Source: Lingula anatina (Eukaryota; Brachiopoda; Lingulata; Lingulida; Lingulidae). Taken from it: a stretch of 64,000 bases of DNA. Positions 24,101 through 37,935 of this stretch are shown piece by piece. The stretch's first letter is position 1; every line of letters starts with the position of its first letter. The DNA lies in NCBI RefSeq assembly GCF_001039355.2, contig NW_019776124.1, positions 372,001 to 436,000 on the forward strand, given 5' to 3'. Under the pieces are notes generated by a model. The model did no database searches. It was not told the DNA's origin and saw nothing but the letters and a program-made list of their open reading frames with translations. The position numbers were made by a program, and so were the translations under genes.

Positions 24101-26377
24101 TACAGTCAATGCCCTTTCAGTGACCAAGCAAACATCAATACTTGGCACCGAGCTTTAGCAGCCTTTGACAATAAACAAGCATGCGAATGCTGAGGGCAAT
24201 ATGGCGTACTATAACTGTCATTTTAATGAGATTGCCACGCTTCACACTCCAGGGGATGGCAAAAGTCAATGGAACAAAGCATTGATTCCGCAGCTTATAC
24301 TACAGAAAAAAAAGATGCCATCTCGCCTAAGGACCATTCAATTTCTACTTTAGTTCTTTTATCTTGATGAGACTGATAAATTGGACTTACTTTGTGACAT
24401 ACCATACAGTTCCATTTGAGTACAAGTACATTAGTCGATTATGAATGGTTACTGTGTGGAAGCTGGCCTTTTTTTCGTTGCGAAAATACACGTCAGGTAT
24501 CCATATCCTTTGATAGAAGGTGTTGTCCAATTTAATCATCGTGCCTATACCCAGTGATGCATTTGGCGCGAACGCCAGTCTTGGGTCAGCCCAACTCTGG
24601 CGTAAGTATATACTCACAGAGTAATCCTAAAAATAATACATATAAATATTGCTAATTCGCTTAATGAATGAGAGACATAGCGGCCACGAAACCATTTTCA
24701 CGTTAGTAAAAATGATTAATTGCACTCGGAAGATGGAGGAAATTGCTCGACAAAAGCATTGATTTTTCAACACCATCTTATGAGAGAATCATAGATTGTG
24801 AATAGATACTATTACTATCATACTCTCCGAATACATCAGCATTGGAAAAACCGGAAAAAAAGTTATGCGTACCATGGTCTGCTCTCGAATGGAATAAAAG
24901 CTGTTCACATACACCCCTAATTGCACCCTTGTCGATTGGCCTGGAAATAATATAAAATAACTACAGCAGGGCGCTTTTGATATTGATATACTTTTCGTTT
25001 TAATCGACAGTAGTTCATATTCTCAGCCAGTTTGTACTTAATCTAACAAAGCCGGTTGTGTATGTTATATTGTTGATCTGTACCACAGGGAAAACCTTCA
25101 ACTAGAATCACGCAATACAATAGCGCGTGATGAACATTGCAACATACTATACGGTTGTGTCGATGGACCTGTTATGATTAAACGCTAGACTTTTTAATCT
25201 GAAAAATATGCTTGCCACACACAGTATTTGTCACTTATCATCGAGGCCTACTTTGGGAGAGTTATGTGGCTGAAGACAGGCAAACGAAATTTCAGTCGCA
25301 AATGCGCCTTCCCGGATTGAATTTTTCTATTTGTTCGGACCACTGTACACACATGTAGTCAGCAGAAAATAAAATTATCAGTTCTTTTCTTTTTAACAGC
25401 GACTACAATCGTTGAAACACTGTTAATGGCTACAACTTCTATATTTTGCGTCCACATTGTGTATCTAATACTAATATCCCAGTTTTTCCTTTTTGTCATC
25501 CCAAATATAGAAGGAAACGCATATAATCGACTGCGTTATTATTAGAAAAAGAGTCTTATGAATATGATAAATGCATTAACTGATACCATGCTTAGCTCTG
25601 AAATTCTATAGACGGTGAAAAACGGGACATTTATCACCGACGCCCCATTAAACTGCCATGAAATAGTGAGGCAAAATCAATAACGCAGATATTTATTAAT
25701 GCACCATTAATTATAAAAAAAGTTATTTTTTATCTGTTACCTTTTCGGGGAGGTTGTAGTCTGTCATATCCGACCAGAACCTTGTCCAGAAATTCCGTGC
25801 TATATGAAAAAAAAAAACAGAAACCATGATAGGCAATCAGTCATAATATACTTGATTTAACGGGCACAGTGGCCCCTCAGTGAAAAAAAAACGTACTTGT
25901 TATTATATCCCATGTTAAGGAGTCTGTCATCAGGAACAGAAAGTACGTGTTGCCTAATGTTCAGGGCAGTCAGAATATTACACATGCACTGCCATAATAT
26001 TGAGATGGTTAAAGAAATATAATTAAATCAAGATAAATCTAGATGGAAAAGATGAAAAAGAGGAAAAAGTAAGATGTACCTCTAAGATATGGCATCCCTT
26101 AATCTTGAAATCTCTGCATCCCCCCTTATTGACTTTTAGGGTCCAATTGATATGTGCGTATACTGTTACCCATTTTGAATTGGTGTGTGAAGTCAACATA
26201 TCTACATTGTATTGGCCTACACTTGCAACTTAACTAATGTTTGTCAATGAAAGAAATCTTTAAAAACTCACGTAAAGAAAACACGTACATTGTGAGTTCC
26301 ATCCGGGGTTGAACAGCAGCCTCAGTGTTGTGAACAAGGAAGATAATGAAGAAGACAAGGCTTTTTCCAACGGCCAT
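21190..26377 (-). CDS. Glycine-receptor-like Cys-loop anion channel subunit, gene B
   Basis: Same family and layout as gene A. Coding exons: 26377-26289, 25799-25741, 24940-24873, 24626-24391, 22998-22916, 22554-22423, 22116-21713, 21369-21190; 416 residues with every junction in frame. Intron phases equal those of A and C. The signal peptide begins MAVGKSLVFFIIFLV. Cys loop C158-C172, second pair C216-C227 (CSQNYTAGAFPC). PARV at 268-271 sets anion selectivity, and TM2 reads PARVTIGLVTVLTITTQ. TM4 is about 396-416 and the protein stops right after it (YYGF), leaving no extracellular tail. Oddities: His in the TM1-TM2 segment (WIHIDAV), Glu after TM2 (AARESQ) where A and C have Ala, and AFAPNASLGIG in the fourth exon. 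The NQT and NWT sequons of A and C are missing. The exon 7 donor GTTGGT is weak, but the frame and family alignment support it. An assembly gap lies in the intron between exons 4 and 5. Confidence 0.92.
23244..23655. other. Assembly gap flanked by poly-G
   Basis: There are 380 n bases (23265-23644) between 21 G on the left and 11 G on the right, in the intron between exons 4 and 5 of gene B. Sequencing evidently failed in a G homopolymer. The poly-glycine frames across it are artefacts. Its true length is unknown. Confidence 0.97.
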
Positions 26378-29300
26378 ATTGTTGTTCTTAAAACTCACAG
26401 GCGTCTATTGATTGTTTCACATCGGACACACGCCGGCGTGTCTACATGTAAAAGGAAATAAACATTTAAGTCACTTATGTTTGCGAACATTATTGTAAAC
26501 CTTACTGCTTGAAGAAACGTTAAGCTTGCTCTCTCTACTCGGTGGTGCTTGCAGCTATAACGTCAAATGACAATACAAAACCACGGTTTACAGGGACAAT
26601 TATCAATATTTAACGAATCTGTGGAATACCTTGCATAATCCCTGGCGGTAGCGCCTCCATGCATACCTGTGTTGAAAACATTCATCTCTATCATACTCAC
26701 GGTTATTTCCCAGCTTTCTGTCTATATGCTTTTCTTCTCTGGATTTGGTTGCATGATTTAAAGCACGCCTTAATAACGTAAAATACAGCAGCCACGTAGA
26801 ATATACGTATTGTACTGGGTTACTTAGCTGTGAAGTCGTATTTTGTTTTGTTACCTGTGTCGTGCGATAAAGGCACAGGGGAATTACATCACATATCATT
26901 GACAGGTACCAACTACTATTACAATAAATGACACTTGCGTTACCTTGGTAAAGGCGAATAACAATGCTTTCCGCTTCTGCACATTATTCAACTTCTTATA
27001 ATCACGTACTCGCCAAGCTCTACAAAAAAAATAATTGAACACTATGCGTACCAAATCACATGGTAGAAAACAAGACTTTTTTGTGCATTAGTACCGAATC
27101 GTAGATATCCATGTGTGCTGCTTTATCATTGACTCGCCCCATGGATCTTGCTATGCCGTTGGCGCTCAGATTTCAAATGCTCACCGACTGCTTTATTGAA
27201 ATTGAAGAACGGAATTAAGCAACGCTGTATTTATAAAGCATCACAATTGATTTTATATGCCTCATGTATATCCATAGTTCTTGTCGGCTTTGCTAATGGA
27301 ACAACTGCTGGATTTGGGAGATATTGTCGTAAACGTGACGACTTCAGTTTACATGTTGGTGCTACAGCATACGTTGGGGTATTTACAACGTAAAATACTC
27401 TTGTTTTGCTTTCAAGTATTATACAATCCCTATTTCAATTTCCATAAAACGTTTTATATCTGAATTTTTTATAAACAATAAAACCATTGTTACGCTTACA
27501 TTGGGCGTTCGGAACCGTTCTTGTTAGATGAAGAAAGACGTACAATACAATGCAAATCTCATATTTAAGATGGAATTTCAAACTAACATATACTTATATA
27601 ACATATACTTATATAACTTATATTTGGCTGGTTTTCAGTATTCATCAACGAAATTCCAACTTAAGGGTGTTTGAAAGGGTAAAATAAAGTTTTTTAATCT
27701 TGAAAAAGAAACGCATGCAGCAAGTAACCACGAAGCACCATAGATACCGCTGAACAATTCTATTATTTAGACAGTGGATAATCAACGATGACAATATCTT
27801 TCCTAACAAGATTAATAAATCTTGCGCGGATCATTTAAATGCGTAATTGGAGACTTCTTAATAGACGCCAAGGGAAGCTAATATGCAACAGAGATTACAA
27901 TGGAAATCCAACAGAAAGTAATGCGTTACGTCAAAAAAAAAAAAAAAAAAAAAAAAACTTACCAACGAATATGAGATTTGTCGGTCGTGCAACTTTTCCT
28001 GGTTACTTCATATTTCTTCAATAACCCCCAGAGATTAATATTACACACAAGATTTATAATAAGACAGCTAGGACCTCGTGTAGATCCATCAAGTCATCCT
28101 GGTGGAAATGGCGTTTTTGACTTAATTTTGTGTGATAGTAGTCAAAAGACGAGTTGTCATGTAGCCAACGTTTTTATGACAATGCCAGCAGTTAACATGG
28201 GTTTTCCAGACTTCAGTCCTTCGTCACAGACTGTGTTCGTCACACATAATGAAAATATACAGCAATAGATGATTATATTGCGGGGTAATTTTGATGCATA
28301 TTTACCCTGAGGTATTCTGTTCGATCAGTGCAATTTAATTTCAAATAAAGAGAAAGCGCACTTACAGACCAGCAACAGAAAGTGCGCCTAATTTAATGTG
28401 AACGATTCAATGAGCCAACCCAATGGTTAAACTTCACCGGTTATCATTTTCCCAAGATGATCTTCGTTAAGTAATTCTATCCCCAGAAGATTATAAGACT
28501 GTTCGGCTTCGGCTCGCATTCTTACTGAATGTCTTGCCTAGCTTTTATCTTTCAGTATAAGATTTAATTTATATACTTAAGAAGAGCGGGTAATAGCAAC
28601 AGTGCCCATTATGGTTATGGCAAGGAAATGAAAAAATTCAATAAGTTGAGGTAAACGACACCAACGCACGCGTGATCGTTTCAGTGATACGGGTTCTCCA
28701 TATATTAAAAGGATTGCACTTGGTTAATCACCCAGCGAAAACCCTTGTGTGTTAAAGTGTCAGTGCAAATTGAAGTACTCTGTACCTTTTCGGCATCCGC
28801 ACTACAGGTTCTACCAAGCAGTTCATTTTGTAAATCGGTTACTTAAAAAAAGGATATCATTTGAAAGTGCAAAATTGCAGGACCAGAAACTATGCAGAGC
28901 AAAACCGGCTTGCTACAAATATTCCCTGAAAACATACATATACTACTACAGGTTTACGCTGTCACTGTGGGTGGGCCGGGGATATTCTTCCTTCTATCAA
29001 CCCTTCCTGTGAGTTTTACAAAACTCAGAGCAAAAGACAACTGTCTTTGCTTGTTGCTCAGGGTGCGTCTTTCATGACTTCACTGGGTGGAAAAGGAATA
29101 TTCTTAACACAGATAACTAGTTTTGTTGTATACAGGGACATCAGAGACTCACGAATAAAAAAATGAAACAATCGAAAATCGTCGTTCTTTTCGTATATCG
29201 GTTGGCTCATAATTTGAAAGTTCAATTACTTCAACAGTTCTAAAGCTTTGAATTGAAATTTTCCATTGATCTCTGATGCATTATTATGTGTCAACACTGA

Positions 29301-32300
29301 AAACTTCAAGTGTCAAAGTGAACATTTTGATATAATCATCAAATCAAAAACACATGACAGGTGCCACTCGCCAAAAGTAAATAAGATAGAGTCACGAAAA
29401 TTTCAGCATTATAAAAAACATTTTTTTCCTAAAATATCCTTAATGTCATTGATCTTTAAATTTTTGAAGTTTTTAAACTTAAAGATTCGTAACGTTTTTT
29501 TTTTTTTTTTTTCGAGCCACCTGAAATACATTTTTCGTTATCTTTGTATTACTATGGGACATGAAAGACTTGTCGTGTCCATCGTTTTCCATCTATTTGG
29601 ATCACACCTGTTGCATTTTTAAGGCAATGGTCGAGACACGGAGCTCTGTCTCATCAGTTAAGGGATGTTAAAGAAGAGTTCAGATCAGACAGAGATGTTA
29701 GTTTGACGTAAAGTGAGGCAGACAGCACTGAGTTATCTCTCCACTCACTTCGGTGATGAGTTAAAAGCAATCAGCGTCGAGAATTTTCGTCTAGGGACGT
29801 ACGCTTAAAGAAGGGAGGATTTCTTTTGAGGAGGGGGGAAAATCGTTAAAGACGAGTCGCATTGCATGAGCAGGTGTGGGAAATAAAAAGACGCATTTTA
29901 CAGATTGTTAAAGTGAGTCCCTGGGAGATTTAGGTCCATTGATCAGACTTCAGATGGAGCCCAAACCGTGGGAAGATAGAGCATGATGTCTAGAAGCAGT
30001 CAAAATTAATCAAAATGAACGTAGACCCCTATAGCAAATTACTGCATTATCTAATTTTTTCGATGGGTATGCTGACAGCTTATTCACAGGGAAAATTACC
30101 GAATAACCAGTCTATTAATAAAACAAAATAAACGTGCGTGGACTTATGGCGACTTATCCAAATTTTAGACATACCTCAATTGAGAAGAGAGCCAATCTGT
30201 GTCAAGAATAACTGAGAATACCATATTTCGTGCTTAAAGGCCAAGGGCATGGTTTTTTCAGTCTCCTGCACTAATCTCCTCTAATTAAATTGAGTGTGAG
30301 TGGGCTTTTTTGAATACAGGCCTTAGATCTTTTAAATTTAAGGGTTTCGATTAACTGTCACAATGCCTTCGCTGTGCAACAAAGTGAAATGCTGGATTAT
30401 TACTGCAAGTCTCTTCCAATTCATTTAACTGCACCTTGGGGACAGCGTCATGCCAACAGAAATAGATCGGATTGTGTTGAGATAAACAGAGAGCAGATCT
30501 AGTCGTGTGGTAGCGGTGACAGACGGGTGCAGCAGAGATCATGGGTCTAATTCCGTTATCGACCAGTCTCTACTGTGTATTTATGAACACACTGTTCTGG
30601 TACATCGGGATGTCTTTATTTACACACAAGGGTATAAACGAGTGTCAACTAATTCACTATCATCGATGATATCTTTCACAATTGAATCTTTCATCGTATT
30701 GTAAATAGTGCACATTCATAGCACATCACCAAATGAAATGCGTTGCGCATTGCGTAGAGTTCGAGACCCATAAAAGAAGAAAAGGAAAAAAAAAAAAAAC
30801 ATTGACATTCTCTCCATCAATAAATAGCGAATTTAGGTAATAAATATTCATCATATTGATCAAGTTTTAGATGATTGATACATCTCACTTTCTCTAGAAA
30901 TGTAGCTTTTTCCCAATAGCTTGAAAAATTAAACTGATACATGTACTTTACCAGTCAATGTTTCTCAAGCTATCGAAAAAGCGTCTATATTTCTATTGAA
31001 ACTACATAGCTAATGAAAATTTTGAACTTATCCCCATTTTCGAAAAAAAAAAAAATTAAAAAAAAAAAAAAAAAAAAAAAACGTACAGGGGTACCCGAGC
31101 TTGTACGTCGTAGGCTTTTAAAGGCAAGTGGTCGGGTAATATTCGGACACTGAAAAAATCCAGAAAACGCATATGAATACAGTGCTTTGAATGAATGAAT
31201 ATGGGGAAATAAGTGCTGGGCATCAATGAAAAATAGTGAAAGTACTAAAATCTGCTTATGACATATTTCGACTTTATTTGACTTGTTCCAGAGTGAAAAA
31301 AAAGCAGGGGTCATCACGCCATCTCTGATATCACGAATTATTTGAAAGCCCAGGATAACTCACAAGGCTATACATGTATTCAGAGTGCATTATATAATAT
31401 TAATAAATGACTAGTAGATCCATACTGCGCGTAAATCAGCCGGAAGTAGAAAGAAAAGCTTAAAATGATTCAGCACGTGAATGCGTTTTACTCATTTTTT
31501 GTCCTCCCGTGCAAGTCATGGTCCGTGTATTGAAATATCTGATTACTTCTTATCTTCAAAATATCAACCCAGTTTCAGATACCAGTTATTAAAAGCTGAT
31601 GCCGTAAGCATGCCCGATCGATGTCTTAATTCATATTCAATTATACATATACATTTCATTCATGTGCATATGAGATGTTTAAAGTTATTTAAAGAAAATT
31701 CTTAATATGTCCACTTAGCAATTATCAATTGTATATAGCAACGTGTATGCTACTTTTCACTATTTGTTTTAACGCGGTCAATATATAGCTGATGCTAGAA
31801 ACCTTCCAGACTGCAAAACAGTACCGAGAATAGATTCATGATAGTTTTTCCAATTACGGGATAAACCAAAGTACAGTGTGGTACTAACCACAGAGTGCTT
31901 GATGGCACTATGATAAGACATCATCTAGATGTTGGGGGACGTATAAACAATTAAGTAAAATTATCATTCCGTCTTCACAAAGACTGATATGGATCTTATA
32001 CGACTAAGAAGTATTATAAAGACCGCCTGATTCGTTGCTTTTTCTTTACCATTTAGACATTTTAAGCTTAACTAAATAAAAAACTGTGGACATTTTGTGA
32101 AAGACCCTTGACCGTTATAGCCCAGATACAGGACTCACGTGCAAGGTGTCATTGCCTGGCTGCAGTGCCGCTTGAAATATTACGATAGATGTTTGCCACG
32201 GCTGGTTTAACACAGAGGGTAGCGAAATATTGTTTACCTTAGAACGGCGTACAAACGGGGAAAATAAACGACCTTGTTGTTTTACTGTTGTTGCGATTTT

Positions 32301-32744
32301 TTAATTTTATTACTAAATGGATAAATAAACCAAGAATCAAGATATGTTCCTCAGCACCAAGACAAAAAAAAACATGTTTGCGAAACATCAATTAACCACG
32401 GAAAGTCAAGATAAATGTTTAATTGATAAACACTGATCCACGACCAAAATATTTTGGAGCACCCTGTAAAGATAGTTCAATGATAGGCCCATCTCACCAT
32501 ACTTACCACGGTGTTAACGACCCGGCCGCTCCGTCTGTGGCGTCATCAAGGTTGGCATCAGGCACATGACTCCTTCATGGTCCAGTCGACTACGAGATAA
32601 CATCTTAAGTCGTGACAAAGTTTCCGGAAGTGACTCGATCTCACCATGCTCCTTTCCCTATATATATAGATTGACCAAACACTGCTTTTTACGTTAACCA
32701 AAGAGAAAACCAGTTTTGAAGCTGATCTACATCTAAGAGCAAAA
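26378..32744. other. Intergenic between gene B and the Kazal genes
   Basis: No gene was recognised. It is AT-rich, with poly-A tracts at 27933-27957 and 31043-31081 that could be retroposon tails, and a short repeat of AACATATACTTATATA at 27585-27615. From about 31855 onward the sequence matches the region upstream of the second Kazal gene and so belongs to the duplicated unit. Possible minus-strand donors near 26690 (ACC then GTGAGT) and 26940 could belong to 5' UTR exons of gene B. Confidence 0.5.
32659..32668 (+). promoter_or_regulatory. TATA box of Kazal gene 1
   Basis: TATATATA lies about 80 bp before the start codon. It is followed by TTGACCAAACACTG and TTTTTACGTTAACCAAA, a block shared with the second gene. 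The transcription start is probably near 32690. Confidence 0.6.
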
Positions 32745-33935
32745 ATGAAGTTTCTGTTGGCCTCTGTTCTCGTTTTAAGCGGTAAGTTCAGTTTTCAGAC
32801 TATATCATTTTTGTAGTTGATTTATTATTTCTTTGAAAAACCTTATTGTTTTCTTATTCATTTATTCACTCTGATTCGGGAGTTTAAATGAAGCAAATCG
32901 GATTCACTTATTAGTAGACATATTCATTCAATATCTTGCCAATCGTATATTAAATTTAATGATTTGACTAGTTTTACGAAAATAAACTATATTTTTTACC
33001 TAACAAACTGCAAGTGTGAGCATGGACAGATTGGATGAACGGTTCCATTTCCTTTCTAAAATGAGCATAATCAGACATGGTAGTTTAGAATGGTTTGTTT
33101 TTTATCTTAGTAATCCTTCTTGTCACTGCACGACGAGGTCCACCTGAGAGATTCGGCAGAAGAGGAGGAAAGGTGTCCCGTGGTTTTGGCCAGGAACGAG
33201 GATTTGGAGGAGTCCGTGGACGAGGTCGATTTGCTCGCCCAGGAAAGGAGTCGCGTGGTTCCAAATCCCCAGGCTCTGGCCAGGAGCGAGGATTTGGCAG
33301 AAGCAAACCTAGTGGTCGTCCCTTTCCAAAATTGTTTCCAAAATTGGCTGAACTATGTGTGATGATCCAGAATGCCAACTGTTCCGATTCTGCACTTCCC
33401 GCTAGAGAAATATGTGACGTCAACGGTGACGTGTACTCCAACATGTAAGTATACAATACACATCACAATGGTTACTTGCATGTGCAATATATCATTTTTA
33501 ATACCGTTTTTTGATAAGTAAGTAATTATTTAACTTACTAAGCCATGTATCGAGGTACATGCATAAAGAGTAAAACAATCAACTGAAAATAACCTTTTTA
33601 TACAAAAACCAAGGTATATTTCATTGCGAGGTAGGTACCTGAAGTGCTACGTTGTACGAATACACGGTTTTTATACATTGGACATACATGTCCTACATAC
33701 CGGTACTTGTAACTGCACATTATGGTGGTATGAAATAAATATGATATATTATTCTATAAAATTATATTGCAGCTGTGAGTTTCTTCAAGCCAAATGTAAA
33801 ACCCCCAACCTGAAGGCAGTTAGATGTCCTGATCCAGCCGAGGACCCGGACGACGGATCCGGAGAAATCCCAGAAGTCGCACCAACCGAAACCCCTGACG
33901 AGACCAAGGCTCCTGAAATTGCCAAAGAACCATAA
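32745..33935 (+). CDS. Secreted Arg/Gly/Phe-rich Kazal protein 1
   Basis: Three exons: 32745-32781, 33111-33444 and 33773-33935, with phases 1 and 2, consensus donors (GTAAGT) and pyrimidine-rich acceptors; 177 residues. Exon 1 and the start of exon 2 form a signal peptide (MKFLLASVLVLSVILLVTA), probably cut before RRGPP. A basic low-complexity region follows with repeated RGFGQERGFGG and GQERGFGRSKPSG units. Next is one Kazal-like domain from ELC to VRC with six cysteines (spacing 7, 10, 10, 6, 9) and the core CDVNGDVYSNICEF. The tail is acidic and Pro/Glu/Thr-rich (DPDDGSGEIPEVAP, PTETPDETKAPE). Kazal domains usually inhibit serine proteases or act as modules in secreted proteins. The six-residue gap between Cys4 and Cys5 is of the agrin/follistatin type. 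The exact function is unknown; antimicrobial, matrix or inhibitor roles are all possible. AATAAA at 34326-34331 may be its poly-A signal. Confidence 0.85.
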
Positions 33936-36900
33936 AACACGTTGTCTATTTGAACCATCCATTCATTCCATTGCATACTTCGCACCTAAGTAACGGACGA
34001 TCTCACTCACTATAGTATAAAGTACATAAATGTAGCAGGACATGAAGATGCTGTACATAAAGTTCACGTTCACGCGTTACGTCATACTTGTACTGTTGTA
34101 TCAAAATGATAGATGGCGTCTTAGCCAATGTCTACTTCAGATATATTGTTCCTTCACGTACATCTTCAGATTCATTATTGCATGTTCCAGTATGTGTGTT
34201 TCAATTTCAGTTGTTCAGCGATACTTTATTACCTCTATTGCCAAGTCTTTCATGTATGTGCTGTAAAAGGTAGTCAAAGTGTAGGTCACTCGGCTATTTT
34301 ATTTTCGTTTTCTGTACTATTTAGAAATAAATATAAATATAAATATAAATATGAAGAAAGTTATTCCATTTTTGTTATGTTATTTGGATAAGGATGATAA
34401 AGATGATTACTTTATTGAATTTGCCTCGTACAGACTACTTCTCAAAAGAACTTAAGGTATTAATTAAACAAAGGGATACCCTTTATAATACTATTATATT
34501 AAATGTTACTTAAAATGGATTTGTGGTATTACTTCTACCAAACACCCTTAAGTTTTAAAGTTTATATGTTTCCATTGTTAGGAAGACTACATAAAATGAA
34601 CACCATTCAAATGCTATTCAATTTCATATTAATTTATCGAACGAAACCTAATTCACTTCAAACCCATGATGAGGAGGGTGCTAGCTATGATGACTGCCTG
34701 TGTGAAACGCGCGCATGTCTGGGGGGGGGGGGGGAGGCGATCTTTAGCCCTTTCCTATTCTTAGAACACATTTATGAAAAGAAACCCCCTTTCAGTCATG
34801 CTATTGATAAAAGACTCTGTTGCACAAAAAAAAAATAAAAAAATAAATAAAATAAAATAAAAAATAAAACATCCTATTTTTGTAAAGAATGTATTTAAAA
34901 GAGAACATATTAAAATGCCAAATGAAGTGCTTGGATGGTGAGGGAGCATTGGACCTGGCCTGAAAATTGGTCTAAACATTCAATTTGACCCAACATAAAT
35001 AAGTAGCAGTCCAATTGAAATAAAACAGTAATCCTGTTTTTATATCAAGAAAGACATGGTTAATGTTTCAGACCAATACTTCATTTAAATGAGTTGCTGA
35101 AGTTTTACCTTGAACAAATTTTGATCTAAAAGTTTTGGCTAATTTAGCTGGGTACCTACAGTAAGTCGAGACAGTGCATCGTAAGGTACACATCCATTCA
35201 TGTCGGCCTCTAACGGTATTGGTATCGAACCGTCGGAATATCGCTTCTTTACCAACATTGGCCATATTTACCGCTGCTTTTTTCTGAGTCTCAACAAATG
35301 CCACTATGAGAAATGAATGTGTTAATAATTTAAGTCGAATTATTATCTCATTCAATCGGGAGAGTATCGATAAACGGCCTTACTATCAGGAATTAATGGT
35401 TTCCCAAAATTAAGGTTTAGTAGACTGAGGTTTCTCTTTGAGAAAAAAGTTAAGTGGACAGTTCTGAATTTACTCTTAAGCTTCACATACAGTAGATTAA
35501 GAGTGAGGCCATGGGATTGAAATGGAGTGAGGTTGACAGCTATCTCTTTAACCACAACAAATATCGGAGTTAGATAATGGCGAAATCGTTCAAAGCGCCC
35601 GCCTTGGGACGATGATTGAGTACATGAGATATTCTAAGTGACTTACACAACTACACAGACATTTTTGGTAAATTTCAAATCCAATGAAAAATATATACAT
35701 ATATATCACATGATTATTTGGATAAAGCTTTTCCAATTATGTGTCATTTAATGAGATTCTGGGAGCATTTAATTGTGCCTTCATTTACATGCATTACATA
35801 GCTACATGTAGATATTCTTATACACATATACATGTACGCTTTATTCGGCTTTAGGGGCGAAATGCAAGCACTTTTTCTCGGCACATGTATGTCAAACAAT
35901 ACACTGCCATACTTTTGCGATATATTTGCCTTGATGGTTTAGTTTTCAGTTCCTTTTGTATTTATAACTACAAGTGGTTTAATCACATATACACTTTGTG
36001 AGGTCTACCTTTCACCAAACAAGGCTATCGTATCATCGGTGGCGTACATGTAGTGGGCTAACCTTGTTTGGAAACCGATAATTACTCACATGGTTGTTCG
36101 AGAAACCAGTGTCCATTACATCAGTTATGTTCCATTACATAATAAATGAGTACATGCCTACTTAATAACCCAACCGGAGATAGGAAATAAAGTTGATATT
36201 GAATCAACACTCAAGTGCCATTTATGCATTTTTTTACCGAATAGTAGTCAGTGAAATGATTATTTCTCATCTTAAAAATGAAATAAATAAGTGCCAAAAA
36301 GTTTTTGGTGTTAGTTATGGAAGCAGCAGTGCCATTTCCTACATTCATTTTATGTACACGCATTCCATACACAAGAGCAGCACAAAAATAGTTTGAAAGA
36401 ATATAATTTATCAGCTGTCTATTTTCCTTATCAATACTTGTATAATACTTGTCCGTATAGATCATAACCTTCTGATAGCGACGCATGACGAAGCGCTTGG
36501 TTATGTGTTGGAAGTACTTATTTGGACATTATGAAACTGTAGATGGTAATTAAAAAATAAATAATAATATCGATGATGATGATTTATTGATAAAATTGGA
36601 ACCCAATTGGTTGAAGTTGAATTTCAAATTTTAAGATTATCACAAAATCAATAAATTGTTTCATGCTTAAATAAAACCAAGTTAAAAGAACGACACTGCA
36701 GCTTTAAAACTTCTTCCTAAAGAATGAACTCATGCATTTTATTACTGACATTTTAAAAGTGAGTTTGGAATAAAAGAGCATGGGAATATTTCAATTTTAA
36801 ATTTTGGCACATTATACCCATTGCTTGATCGCAAAAGACGATTGGATTGCTTAATTAATTAAGATATAATTCAGGTTCTCAAGGCACTTCTTGCGCATGT

Positions 36901-37927
36901 TTTACTTTTTGTTGTTCCCCCTGCCCTGCTGTCCAAGAACAGTCGAAAGCCCAGTTGAAATCCGAGTTAAAAGCCCATGAAACGTACATGTGCTATCTGT
37001 ATGGACAACTCAACTGAATGGCAGCTTATATTAACGTTTATGGTTCCATTTAATTCAATTAAATTCAACCTATATTTAGTTGTGACCCGAAACTTTCTAG
37101 TCTGGGAGCGTCCGACATGCAGAATAGTAATTATAATTACAGGGTAAACCAGAGAAATACTTATCACAGCGTGCTTTGATGACATCATGATAAGATGTCA
37201 TTGACATCTGGGACCGTGTCAAAAACGTTTAAGACAAAAATCGGTCTTGGCAAAAAAACAAGTATTGATCTTGGTTGTCTGAGTTGCGTTAAACCTACTT
37301 GAAAAAGGCACTTACTTCGTTATTTTGTCTTTGGTCTTCAAACCATAAGTCCTTAGGGGATTATTGTCTTTACCACTTTTGTTTTTATTGAAAACCAATT
37401 ATAGCCCATAATAGCATCGGTAGCAATTACTGAGGGGCATTCGTTCGTAAAATCAGCTGTCCGATATTGGAAGTCACAGTTAGACTAAAAAACTATAGAC
37501 ATTATGTAAAAGCCCCCTGACCGCCATAGCCCAGTTACAGGACTAACGTGCATGATGTCATTGGTTGTATGCAGTGCCGCTTGCGATATTACGATAGATC
37601 TTTGCCAAGGATGGTTTAACACAGTGGGTAGCGAAATATTGTTAACCTGAGAACTCAGGTGTCTCAACGGTGGATATTTAATAAATTATTCAAATAATAC
37701 TGTCAGGTACTAGATGTCGATTTTCTATTATTGTAAAATGAATTAATAAACCGAAACATTCAAAGATACATGCATATGTACATGATAGTAGAACTACAGT
37801 TAACTTAGGAACATCAAAAACAATGCTTTATCAATGCGGCACTGACCCACGGAAAAATATTTTTGGGATGCTCTGTAAAGATCTGACCATACTTACCACC
37901 GAGTAAACGACCCGGTCTCTCCGTCTA

Positions 37928-37935
37928 TGACGTCA
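37928..37935 (+). promoter_or_regulatory. CRE-like site upstream of Kazal gene 2
   Basis: A perfect TGACGTCA palindrome about 115 bp upstream of the TATA box, inside a block conserved between the two promoters. The matching place in gene 1 (32538-32545) reads TGGCGTCA, which breaks the palindrome. CREB/ATF proteins bind TGACGTCA; use here is an inference. Confidence 0.4.

Larger units (their letters stand above)
31855..35790 (+). repeat. Tandem duplication unit 1 carrying Kazal gene 1
   Basis: Alignable blocks run in the same order as in unit 2. Upstream there are matched TGATAAGA(C/T)(A/G)TCAT, ATAGCCCAG(A/T)TACAGGACT, TGCAGTGCCGCTTG and GGCACATGACTCCTTCATG segments. The gene itself is in the middle, and downstream there are CAGACCAATA and CGGA(A/G)TATCGC(T/C)TCTTTACCAAC. 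The limits are approximate. The start-codon offset between units is 5399 bp. Confidence 0.75.

Noticed and set aside
27933-31081. Poly-A tracts considered as tails of processed pseudogenes
   Set aside because: No coding remnant or target duplication could be identified upstream of either tract.
33085-33456. Antisense frames over Kazal exon 2 (and likewise 38338-38712 and 33762-33985)
   Set aside because: They mirror the strongly biased Arg/Gly codons of the real exons. The plus strand has signal peptide, cysteine pattern and splice sites.
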